Shown here: one piece after another, positions 34,905 to 42,700 of the stretch
Layout: each line of letters begins with the position of its first letter
Numbering within the stretch: the stretch's first letter is position 1
From: Rhodovastum sp963804495
GTDB lineage: Bacteria; Pseudomonadota; Alphaproteobacteria; Acetobacterales; Acetobacteraceae
Direction of reading: 5' to 3'
Assembly: GCA_963804495.1 (NCBI GenBank)
Contig: CAWDQN010000012.1
Location: 124,001 to 188,000 of the forward strand
DNA: 64,000 bases
The notes under the pieces: generated by a model
Database searches by the model: none
What the model was told of the DNA's origin: nothing
What the model saw: only the letters and a program-made list of their open reading frames with translations
Position numbers and translations under genes: made by a program

Positions 34905-35777
34905 ATGCGACGACGCACCCTGCTGCTCCTCTCTCCCGCTCTTGCCGCCGCGCCCGCGCGCGCCGCCGCCGCGCTGCCTGTGGTCGCCTCGTTTTCCATC
35001 CTCGCCGACATGACGCACGAAATCGGTGGCCCGGCGGTTTCTGTCCGCTCTCTGGTGCCGCCGGATGGCGACCCGCATGTCTACGAACCCCGCCCGTCCG
35101 ACCTGATTGCCATCCGGGGGGCGGCGCTGGTGGTGACCAACGGGCTGGGATTGGAGGGCTGGCTCGACCGGCTGCTGCCGGCCTCCGGCACCAAGGCGCG
35201 GGTGGTCGTCGCCGCCGCGGCGGTCACCCCGCGGCAGCTCGGCGCGGGCCTTGATCCACATGCCTGGCAGGACCCGCGCAACGGCATTCTCTATGTGCGC
35301 GCCATTGCTGACGGGCTGGCGCGCGTCGCGCCGGACCAGGCAACGGCGATCCGGGCGCGCGCCGACGAGTATGTCCGCCGCATCGCCGACACCGACACCT
35401 GGATCGAAAAACAGGTGGATCAGGTGCCGCCGGAGCGGCGACGCATTCTGACCAGCCACGACGCGTTTGCTTATTTCGGCGCCCGCTACGGCATCGCCTT
35501 CATCGGCGTGCAGGGCATCGACACAGAATCCGAGCCTTCCGCTGCCGCCATCGCCGCGTTGCTGCGGCAAATCCGTGCGGAAGGCATTGCCGCGGTGTTC
35601 GTCGAAAACATGACCAATCCCGGCCTGGCGCGGATGGTTGCGCGCGAGAGCGGCGCGGTGCTGGGCCCGGCGGTGTATTCCGACGCGCTGTCGCCGCCAG
35701 GCGGCCCGGCGGACACGTATGTGAAGATGCTGCGCCACAACACGGCGCTGTTCGTCCAGGCCATGCGCGCCGGCTGA
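34905..35777 (+). CDS. znuA: Zinc ABC transporter substrate-binding protein (ZnuA/TroA family)
   Basis: 290 residues from ATG 34905 (ggag six bases upstream; an ATG at 34899 would add two residues). A signal peptide (RRRTLLLLSPALAAAPARA) precedes the cluster A-I binding fold. Metal ligands are visible as His58 (GDPHVYEP), His119 (LDPHAWQDP) and His185 (TSHDAFAYF), with Asp260 (VYSDAL) as a possible fourth. A His at the third position favours zinc over manganese. It lacks the His-rich loop common in ZnuA. The perfect Zur box upstream supports zinc repression. No permease or ATPase gene is adjacent, so partners must be elsewhere. Confidence 0.88.
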   Translation: MRRRTLLLLSPALAAAPARAAAALPVVASFSILADMTHEIGGPAVSVRSLVPPDGDPHVYEPRPSDLIAIRGAALVVTNGLGLEGWLDRLLPASGTKARVVVAAAAVTPRQLGAGLDPHAWQDPRNGILYVRAIADGLARVAPDQATAIRARADEYVRRIADTDTWIEKQVDQVPPERRRILTSHDAFAYFGARYGIAFIGVQGIDTESEPSAAAIAALLRQIRAEGIAAVFVENMTNPGLARMVARESGAVLGPAVYSDALSPPGGPADTYVKMLRHNTALFVQAMRAG

Positions 35778-35781
35778 GGGC

Positions 35782-36682
35782 TTAGCCGCCGGACCTTGCA
35801 TCCAGCCAGGCCAGCAGTGCCGCGCGGAAAGGGAGCAGGCTCTTGTAGCGCTGCATGTCCTCGGGAAGCGCACGCACCGCGCCGGCCAGGCGTGCGGCGT
35901 CGGCCGGCCGGGCGCAGGCCTGCGCCAAGGGATGCACCCGCACGCGGATGGCGAACAGCACCGCCCCGCCTGCCAGCGGAGTCAGGGCCTGGCGCTCGGT
36001 GCGCAGGAACAGCGCCGCGCCGGCATTGCCGGCGGTAATGCCCGACATGGGTGCGGTACGCTCCTTGCCGCCGGGCTGGAACAGGGCGGGGTCCTCCATG
36101 AGCGACCAGTTTTCCCGCTCGACCAACCGGCCCGGCCGCAACTGCGCCATCAGCCGCTCGACCGGACGGGCGAGGCGTTCGGCATAGTACGGCACCGGCC
36201 CGTGTACCGCGGCAAGCGGCCGCCCCAGTTTTTCCGCTAGCCGCCAGCGTGTCGGAAAGCACAGCACGGCGGCGGACAACACCGGTCCCCCGGGGCCGGG
36301 TGTGATGACGCAAAGGTCTTCCTGCACCAGAACGTCCGGCCGCCTCCAGCGGATCGAGGCCGGGGTCGGCTAGCTCCCACCTCTCGCCGGTCAGAAGGTT
36401 ATGCAACTGCTGCCCGGACCGCGTGAACCAGTCCGGGAAGCGCGCCGGCAGAAGCCGCGACAGCAGCGCCAGCACCTCCGCCCGCGCCGCCTGCGAACCC
36501 GGCATGGCACCGAACACCTCGGCGTGGCGTTCGGCCAGCAGGGCGCGCCGCTGGGCCATCTGGGCCGGATACGATGCATCGATGTCGATCAGCGCGGACG
36601 GGTCGCGCGCCATCAGCCCCATCTGCATGCGGTAAGGGCCGGTCTCGAAGGGCAGGAGAATGCGTTCGGGCGGAAACTGCAT
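35782..36682 (-). pseudogene. DUF3445 (heme-dependent oxidative N-demethylase-like) protein, apparent frameshift
   Basis: Two frames together give one DUF3445 protein of about 300 residues. From ATG 36682: MQFPPERILLPFETGPYRMQ, MGLMARDPSALIDIDASYPA to DPGLDPLEAAGR. Then, after one extra T near 36331-36334: LVQEDLCVITPGPGGPVLSA, CFPTRWRLAEKLGRPLAAVH and an N-terminal-to-C-terminal run ending in AWLDARSGG. The family includes the subunit of heme-dependent N-demethylases, but most members are uncharacterised. The frameshift may be a sequencing error. It converges with znuA, 4 bases stop to stop. Confidence 0.7.
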
Positions 36683-36697
36683 GCGTGATTGTAGCAT

Positions 36698-37017
36698 CGA
36701 ACCGCCTGTCCCGAGTGGCCTGGGCGCTGGGAGGGTCCACGCGGGTGCACCCCCGCAGCCGACCGCCTGCGGGTCGGGAAAGCGCCGCTCACCTGCAAGT
36801 GATCCGATATTTGTTGCTGGATCGCATGCACGACGCCCGTTTATAACTTGTTTTTCATAGGCATTATGCCTTACGTCACCGCAGTATCAAAACAATTCCG
36901 CCCGGCGCGGAAATGGGCTAAAATAACCCAAAATCGTGGTTACCGGTTCACAACCAATGACCCGCATCCTGGGGGACGCGCGCTACCGCAGCGAATGGCG
37001 TAGGAGATACGTAACAG
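36698..37017. other. Divergent intergenic region between the DUF3445 gene and the response regulator
   Basis: About 320 bases. The right half (36840-36935) is AT-rich for this genome (tttataacttgtttttcat, taaaataacccaaaat) and probably holds the response regulator promoter. An AGGAG lies 11 bases before that gene's ATG. No gene or clear operator recognised. Confidence 0.4.
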
Positions 37018-37767
37018 ATGACCGTACAGCGGCACATCCTGGTGGTCGACGACGATCCCGATTTGCGCATTTCCCTGCGTCGTCCTCTGACAGCCGAAGG
37101 TTACGTGGTGACCGAGGTGGGCAGCTCGGCCGATGGCGCGGCGGCGGCCGCCAGCGGCGGCGGCCGGCGCTTCGACGTGATCATCCTTGATCTCGCTTTG
37201 CCGGATGGCGACGGCCGCGAGCTGTGCCTCGGGTTGCGCCGCCAGGGTATCCGCGTGCCGATCATCCTGCTGACCGGGCTGGACGACGAGACCGAAGTGG
37301 TGCGCGGCCTCAACTCGGGTGCGAACGATTACATCACCAAGCCGTTCCGGGTGTCCGAGCTGCTGGCGCGGGTGCGGGCGCAGATCCGCGTGCACGACAT
37401 CAGCGAAGACGCCGAGGTGGCGATCGGTGACTTCCGTTTTCGCCCCGGCGACCGGTTGCTCATCGAGCCCGACGGAGCCCGCGTGCGGCTGACCGGCAAG
37501 GAGGCGGCGGTGCTGAAACATCTCTACCGCGCCACCGGTCCGGTGACCCGGACCGAACTGCTGCAGCAGGTCTGGGGCTACCACGCGAACGCCACGACCC
37601 ATACGGTCGAGACCCATATCTACCGGCTGCGCCAGAAACTGGAGGCTGATCCGAACCGGATGCGCATGCTGATGAACGAGGACGGCGGCTACCGGCTGTA
37701 TCCGCACGGCATCAGCCTGGCAGCGGGCATGCCGGTGGACGGGCGGCTGGTTGCTGTCGGCAACTAA
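37018..37767 (+). CDS. OmpR/PhoB-family response regulator
   Basis: 249 residues. The receiver domain (about 7-120) has the acidic pocket DDDPDL, phospho-acceptor Asp in VIILDLALPDGDG, Thr in ILLTG and Lys in YITKPF. A winged-helix effector domain (about 135-240) ends in the family pattern THTVETHIYRLRQKLEADPN and GGYRLYPHG. It acts as a transcription factor activated by a histidine kinase. No cognate kinase gene is adjacent, so it is an orphan here. Downstream comes an eroded palindromic repeat and then galE on the opposite strand. Confidence 0.92.
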   Translation: MTVQRHILVVDDDPDLRISLRRPLTAEGYVVTEVGSSADGAAAAASGGGRRFDVIILDLALPDGDGRELCLGLRRQGIRVPIILLTGLDDETEVVRGLNSGANDYITKPFRVSELLARVRAQIRVHDISEDAEVAIGDFRFRPGDRLLIEPDGARVRLTGKEAAVLKHLYRATGPVTRTELLQQVWGYHANATTHTVETHIYRLRQKLEADPNRMRMLMNEDGGYRLYPHGISLAAGMPVDGRLVAVGN

Positions 37768-37776
37768 CGTCTGAGC

Positions 37777-37840
37777 AAGCAAGCCAAGCCACGGCTCTGC
37801 CCTGGACCCCATGACCAGGCCCCATGACCAGGCCCCATGA
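37777..37840. repeat. Eroded palindromic repeat with a 13-bp tandem
   Basis: A half-core (ggctctgccctggacccc, near 37793-37810) like the other dispersed repeats is followed by ccccatgaccagg at 37807 and 37820 and a partial copy at 37833. It fills the gap between two convergent genes. Confidence 0.65.
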
Positions 37841-37841
37841 C

Positions 37842-38831
37842 TTAACCCCGAAAACCGGCCGGATGGGCTTCCCGCCAGGCGAACGCGGTCGCTACGATGT
37901 CGTCGATCGCGGCGAAAAATGGCTGCCAGCCGGTTTCCCGCTGGATGCGCGCGCTTGACGCCACCAGCACCGCCGGGTCGCCCGCCCGCCGGTCGGCGAC
38001 GCGAACCGGCACGGCACGGCCGCTGACGCGCCGCACCGCCTCGATCACGTCCAGCACCGAGTGCCCTTGGCCATTGCCGAGGTTATACGCCGCGCTGCGG
38101 TGATCCAGCACCGGCAGCACGCGCAGATGCGCGTCCGCCAGATCGGCCACGTGGACATAGTCGCGGATGCAGGTTCCATCCGGCGTCGGCCAGTCGCTGC
38201 CGAACACCGCGATGTCCGGCCGGCGGCCGAGGGCGGCGTCGATGACCAGCGGAATCAGATGCGTCTCGGGGGAATGGTCCTCGCCGAGCCGTCCTTGCGG
38301 ATCGGCGCCGGCGGCGTTGAAATAGCGCAGGCAGGCGCTGCGCAGACCGTGCACCCGGTCGGCCCAGAACAGGGTGCGCTCCAGCATCGCCTTGCTCTCG
38401 CCATAAGGCGAGCCGGGGTCGATTCGCGTCTCCTCGTCGATCGGCAGGCGCTCGGGCAGGCCGAACAGCGCCGCCGTGGACGACAGCACGAAGCGCGGCA
38501 CGCGGTGGCGCACGCAAGCCTCGATCAGGCCCACGCCGGTGCCGACATTGCGCGCGATGTAGCGGAACGGCTCGCGCATGCTGTCGCCGACCAGGGACAA
38601 CGCGGCGAAATGGAACACCGCCTCCCAGGGACCATCGGCCAGCACCGCGTCGAGGAACGGCAGGTCGGCGAGGTCGCCTTCCACCAGCCGCGCCCCCGGC
38701 AGCACCGCCGCACGGTGGCCGGTGGACAGGTCGTCGATGACGGTGACCGACAGGCCGCGGTCGAGCAATGCCGCCACCAGGTGGCTGCCGACGTAGCCGG
38801 CCCCGCCGGTGACCAGGTAGCGTGCTGTCAT
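37842..38831 (-). CDS. galE: UDP-glucose 4-epimerase
   Basis: 329 residues from ATG 38829-38831 (MTARYLVTGGAGYVGS); an ATG three codons upstream is also possible. Short-chain dehydrogenase fold with NAD motif TGGAGYVGSH, DDLSTGHRAAV, the catalytic Ser/Thr in SSTAALFG and the Tyr-Lys pair in PYGESK. GalE-specific segments are RYFNAAGADPQGRLGEDHSP and YVHVADLADAHL. It interconverts UDP-glucose and UDP-galactose for envelope polysaccharides. Stand-alone gene, divergent from chrA. Confidence 0.9.
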   Translation of the reverse strand: MTARYLVTGGAGYVGSHLVAALLDRGLSVTVIDDLSTGHRAAVLPGARLVEGDLADLPFLDAVLADGPWEAVFHFAALSLVGDSMREPFRYIARNVGTGVGLIEACVRHRVPRFVLSSTAALFGLPERLPIDEETRIDPGSPYGESKAMLERTLFWADRVHGLRSACLRYFNAAGADPQGRLGEDHSPETHLIPLVIDAALGRRPDIAVFGSDWPTPDGTCIRDYVHVADLADAHLRVLPVLDHRSAAYNLGNGQGHSVLDVIEAVRRVSGRAVPVRVADRRAGDPAVLVASSARIQRETGWQPFFAAIDDIVATAFAWREAHPAGFRG

Positions 38832-38959
38832 ACTGTCCAAACCTTGCTCGTACGGCGCGACCGGCAGGCGGCACTCGGTCGGCGGCGCAATCTATCAGAA
38901 TCCTGACAGCGGCGGCAGCCGGTTCGCCGTCAGCGCAATGCCCACCGGAGGAAACAGGG

Positions 38960-40180
38960 ATGACTGAAGCGCCGGAGGGGAAGGGTTTGCGCGGCACCGC
39001 GCCGGAGGTGCTGGCGGCGTTCCTGCGGCTGGGCTGCACCAGCTTCGGCGGTCCGGTGGCCCATCTCGGCTATTTCCGCGCCGACCTCGTGCAGCGCCGC
39101 CGCTGGCTGGATGAGCCGACCTATGCCGACATCGTGGCCCTGTGTCAGTTCCTGCCCGGTCCCGCGAGCAGTCAGACTGCGGTGGCGATCGGCATGCTGC
39201 GGGCCGGGTTGGCCGGCGGGCTCGCCGCCTGGCTCGGGTTCATCCTGCCCTCCGCCCTGTTCATGCTAGGGTTTGCCGCCGGCCTGTCGCTGCTGGGTGA
39301 CGTGTCGCAGGCGCCCTGGCTGCACGGGCTGAAAATTGTGGCCGTCGCGGTGGTGGCGCAGGCGGTGTGGGGCATGGGGCGGACTCTATGCCCGGACCGG
39401 CTGCGCGCCAGCATGGCGGTGGCAGGAGCGGTTGCGGCGCTGTCCGTGCCCTCGGCGCTCGGCCAGGTCGGGGCGATCGCGGCGGGGGGAATGATTGGGT
39501 TTCTGGTGGTGCCGGCACCCGCAGCCTTGCCCGGCAACAGGCTGCATTTTGGTGTACGGCGCCGGGCGGGGCTGCTGGCGCTGGCGGCGTTTTTTTTCCT
39601 TCTCGCCGGGCTGCCGGTGCTGGCCGCCGCCAGCGACGCCCATGCGCTGGCGCTGCTCGACCGGTTCTATCGTGCCGGGGCGCTGGTGTTCGGTGGTGGC
39701 CATGTCGTGCTGCCGCTGTTGCAGCAGGCCGTGGTGCCGCCGGGCTGGATCGCGCCGGATGCGTTCCTGGCCGGCTACGGCGCCGCGCAGGCGCTGCCGG
39801 GTCCGCTGTTTTCCTTCGCCGCCTATCTGGGTGCGGCGATGGGACCGGTGCCGTCGGGCGTGCCAGGGGCGGTGCTGTGTCTGGTGGCGATCTACCTGCC
39901 GTCGTTGCTGCTGCTGGTCGGCGTGCTGCCGTTCTGGGACGGGCTGCGGCGGCGGGCGTCGGTGCAGTCGGCGCTGCTGGGGGTGAACGCCACCGTGGTG
40001 GGGCTGCTGCTGGCGGCGCTGTACACGCCGGTCTGGACCTCGGCGATCACCGGGCGGGCCGATTTCGCCCTCGGGCTGATGGAATTTCTCGCCCTGGCAT
40101 TCTGGAAGCTGCCACCCTGGTTGGTGGTTGTGCTGGGCGGCGCGGCCGCGGCCGGGCTAGGCTGGGCGCATGGCGCATGA
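38960..40180 (+). CDS. chrA: Chromate transporter ChrA
   Basis: 406 residues from ATG 38960, with ggagga eight bases upstream. A two-domain CHR protein: the first half begins FLRLGCTSFGGPVAHLGYFR with LCQFLPGPASSQTAVAIGML, and the second half repeats the pattern as YRAGALVFGGGHVVLPLLQQ and GAAQALPGPLFSFAAYLGAA. About ten membrane helices. The long-chain ChrA family exports chromate by proton antiport. The stop overlaps the start of the CDF transporter gene by 11 bases, an arrangement suggesting a metal-resistance operon. Confidence 0.92.
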   Translation: MTEAPEGKGLRGTAPEVLAAFLRLGCTSFGGPVAHLGYFRADLVQRRRWLDEPTYADIVALCQFLPGPASSQTAVAIGMLRAGLAGGLAAWLGFILPSALFMLGFAAGLSLLGDVSQAPWLHGLKIVAVAVVAQAVWGMGRTLCPDRLRASMAVAGAVAALSVPSALGQVGAIAAGGMIGFLVVPAPAALPGNRLHFGVRRRAGLLALAAFFFLLAGLPVLAAASDAHALALLDRFYRAGALVFGGGHVVLPLLQQAVVPPGWIAPDAFLAGYGAAQALPGPLFSFAAYLGAAMGPVPSGVPGAVLCLVAIYLPSLLLLVGVLPFWDGLRRRASVQSALLGVNATVVGLLLAALYTPVWTSAITGRADFALGLMEFLALAFWKLPPWLVVVLGGAAAAGLGWAHGA

Positions 40181-41117
40181 GCATCACGACGATCACCACG
40201 ACGACCATCACGCCCACGATGGCCACGACCACGGACATGCCCCGGCGCGCTTCGGCACCGCTTTCGCGGTCGGGGCGACACTGAATATCGGCCTGGTGGC
40301 CGCCCAGGTGGTGTTTGGCATCGCCGCCAACTCGATGGCGCTGCTGGCCGACGCCGCCCACAACGCCGGCGACGTGCTCGGCCTGCTGCTGGCCTGGGGC
40401 GCCTTCGTGCTCGGGCAGCGCCAGCCCTCGGCGCGGCGCACCTATGGCTGGGGCCGCAGCAGCATTCTGGCCGCGCTGGCCAATGCCATGGTGCTGCTGA
40501 TCAGCGTCGGCGCCATCGCGGTGGCCGCGGTGGAGCGCCTGATGGCCCCCACCATGGTTGCCGAAACCACCGTCATCTGGGTCGCCGGCGCCGGCATTCT
40601 GATCAACGGATTCACCGCCGTGCTGTTCGCCCGCGGCCATGACGACCTGAATATCCGCGCGACCTTCCTGCACATGGCCGGCGACGCGGCGATCTCGGCC
40701 GGCGTGGTCCTGGCCGCCCTCGTTATTCTGCTGACCGGCCGGCAGTGGATCGACCCGGCGGCAAGTCTGCTGATCGCCGGGCTCATTATCGTGTCCACCT
40801 GGGGGGTGCTGCGCGATGCGGCGCACCTGGCGATGGACGGCGTGCCGGCGCGCATCCCGCAAGACGAGGTCGAGGCCTGGCTGCGCGGCCTGCCGGGGGT
40901 GATGGAGGTGCACGATCTGCATATCTGGGGCCTGTCGACCACCGAGGCGGCGCTCACCGCGCATCTGGTGCGGGCGGAGCAGGTCGATGACCAGGAGCTG
41001 ATCCGGGTAGCGTGCCATGGGCTGGGAGCACGGTTCCGGATCGGCCATGCGACGCTGCAGGTGGAGACGCCGGCGGTGGCGCAATCCTGCCGGTTGCGCC
41101 CGGCGGATGTGGTGTAA
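40170..41117 (+). CDS. Cation diffusion facilitator (Co/Zn/Cd efflux) transporter
   Basis: 315 residues. The N-terminus is a His/Asp-rich metal-binding stretch (HEHHDDHHDDHHAHDGHDHG). Six membrane helices follow, with the CDF metal site HNAGD (helix II) and its helix V counterpart HMAGDAAISAG. A cytoplasmic C-terminal domain contains MEVHDLHIWGLSTTEAALTA. It resembles CzcD/ZitB/DmeF-type exporters. Translationally coupled to chrA upstream, so both are probably induced together. Metal specificity cannot be read, but the helix sites (HxxxD/HxxxD) favour zinc, cobalt or cadmium. Confidence 0.92.
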   Translation: MAHEHHDDHHDDHHAHDGHDHGHAPARFGTAFAVGATLNIGLVAAQVVFGIAANSMALLADAAHNAGDVLGLLLAWGAFVLGQRQPSARRTYGWGRSSILAALANAMVLLISVGAIAVAAVERLMAPTMVAETTVIWVAGAGILINGFTAVLFARGHDDLNIRATFLHMAGDAAISAGVVLAALVILLTGRQWIDPAASLLIAGLIIVSTWGVLRDAAHLAMDGVPARIPQDEVEAWLRGLPGVMEVHDLHIWGLSTTEAALTAHLVRAEQVDDQELIRVACHGLGARFRIGHATLQVETPAVAQSCRLRPADVV

Positions 41118-41169
41118 CCCCGCTCCGGACTTGACTGTCCCGACGCGGGTGCTCCAGCAGAGCGGACCG

Positions 41170-42099
41170 ATGCGCACAGCCCTTGCCGCCCTGACCCTTT
41201 GTACCCTGCTGCGGCCCCCCCTGCCGGTCCAGGCGGCCAGCTTCGACTGCGCCGCGGCTTCGAGCCGGGTCGAGCGGATGATCTGCGCCGACCCGGCGCT
41301 GTCGGCGGCGGATAACGGGCTCGGCACCGTCTTCGCCGAGGCGATGTCCGTCAGCCCGCATCCGCAGGCGGTGCGGGCGGAGCAGCGCCAATGGATCGCC
41401 TCGGCACGGGACAAGGCAGCGACGGCGAACGACCTGCTGACCGCTTATCAGCACCGGACAAACGACCTGCGGACGCAAATCGCCGCCTGGCAGGAAATCC
41501 GCCAGAGCGTGGCCACGACGCCGCCGGACCAATGCCTGAAGCTGGGGGACACGGACGACGCTTCCTGCACGGTCACCGGGACGGGGACCCTCGCCGGCGC
41601 GCCGGGCGGCAGGTTGCGCTACCGGCTGCAGATCTGGCGGGACGGCGAGCAGACGATCGGAACCGGGGTGATCGTGCTGGCGGGCGATGACGCCGCGGCA
41701 CGGGCGGTCACCTGGTCCGCGGATAGAGAAGCCGTCTTCGAAGCACCGGAGATTCTGCAGACGCCACAGGGGATGTTCTTGGACCTGCCCGGCCATCTCT
41801 CCGGCACCGGCAATATTTCGGCCGAGAGCCTGTTCGTGTTCCGCGACGGTGTGTGGCGCGAGGTGGACATCACCACCTGGATCGCCCAGTTGGCCGGGCG
41901 TCTGCCGCCGGGGATCGGTGCCTGGAAGGGCATTTACCCGGACTGGCGGGCAATGACGGCGTACACGCCGCTGTGGCGGGAGGGCGACGGCAATTGCTGT
42001 CCGCGTGGCGGCAGCGCGACCGCGACCTTGCGCCTTGACAGGGACCGGATTGTGCTGGTGTCGCTACGGCTGTCGTCGCGCCCCCTGCCGGAGCAGTAA
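41170..42099 (+). CDS. Secreted protein with LprI-like N-terminal domain
   Basis: 309 residues with a signal peptide (RTALAALTLCTLLRPPLPVQ then AAS). The next 90 residues match the lysozyme-inhibitor LprI N-terminal domain (DUF1311): FDCAAASSRVERMICADPAL, LSAADNGLGTVFAEAM and QRQWIASARD. The C-terminal 180 residues, with Cys pairs and CCPRGGSATATLRL, are of unknown type. The LprI domain is found in proteins proposed to protect against host or predator lysozyme, but this function is not shown for most. It follows the CDF gene by 52 bases on the same strand. Confidence 0.75.
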   Translation: MRTALAALTLCTLLRPPLPVQAASFDCAAASSRVERMICADPALSAADNGLGTVFAEAMSVSPHPQAVRAEQRQWIASARDKAATANDLLTAYQHRTNDLRTQIAAWQEIRQSVATTPPDQCLKLGDTDDASCTVTGTGTLAGAPGGRLRYRLQIWRDGEQTIGTGVIVLAGDDAAARAVTWSADREAVFEAPEILQTPQGMFLDLPGHLSGTGNISAESLFVFRDGVWREVDITTWIAQLAGRLPPGIGAWKGIYPDWRAMTAYTPLWREGDGNCCPRGGSATATLRLDRDRIVLVSLRLSSRPLPEQ

Positions 42100-42271
42100 G
42101 CGCCTCCAGGGCCAAACCTCCCGTCGGCGGCCGTGCGTCTCCGTCCGGAACTGGCGCACGCGTGTGGATTGGAGGGAGGAGATGCCCCTGGTCAGGCCAC
42201 GGGTGGAACAGGTCCGCGACGCGAAACGATGGCAAACGGGTGCGCAGGTCCTGACCATTCGCGGCGGAAGC

Positions 42272-42700
42272 TCAGTCGGGAAACTGGACTATTCGCCAGA
42301 AATGCTCCAGCATACTAACCGCCTCAAGGAATTCCTGTCCCGCACATTGCTTCAGGATGTAGCCGGCGGCATTCCTGTCATAGGCTTTTATCCGGTCCTC
42401 CTCCGCCGCGGAGGTGGTCATCACGAACACCACGGCACGGTGCAGCGACGGATCGCTGCGCAGCACCTCAAGAAACTCGAGCCCGCCCATGCGCGGCATG
42501 TTCAGATCGAGCAATATCAAATACGGTGCCGGAACCTGCTCGTACCCGTTTTCGCCACGCAGCCGCTGCAGCGCCTCGATGCCGTTGGATGCCTCGATCA
42601 CCGGATTGGCGATTCGCAAATCCCTGAATGATCGCTTGATCGCCATTCTGTCGACCTTGTCGTCCTCGACCAGAAGGACGGTCACGGTCTTGCCGGTCAT
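42272..42700 (-). CDS. Single-domain response regulator paired with the bacteriophytochrome
   Basis: 142 residues, receiver domain only. It has LLVEDDKVDRMAIKRSF, the phospho-acceptor Asp in LILLDLNMPRMGG, Thr/Ser in VFVMTTSAAEEDR and Lys in GYILKQCA. The pattern matches the Rcp1-type regulators encoded with phytochromes. Its start overlaps the bacteriophytochrome stop, so the two are translationally coupled and probably form a sensor-regulator pair without a DNA-binding output. The downstream target is unknown. Confidence 0.9.
   Translation of the reverse strand: MTGKTVTVLLVEDDKVDRMAIKRSFRDLRIANPVIEASNGIEALQRLRGENGYEQVPAPYLILLDLNMPRMGGLEFLEVLRSDPSLHRAVVFVMTTSAAEEDRIKAYDRNAAGYILKQCAGQEFLEAVSMLEHFWRIVQFPD

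Noticed and set aside
42181..42631. Plus-strand frame with a very strong ggagggaggag ahead of ATG 42181
   Set aside because: It continues antisense through the response regulator gene and has no protein-like features beyond the first 40 codons.
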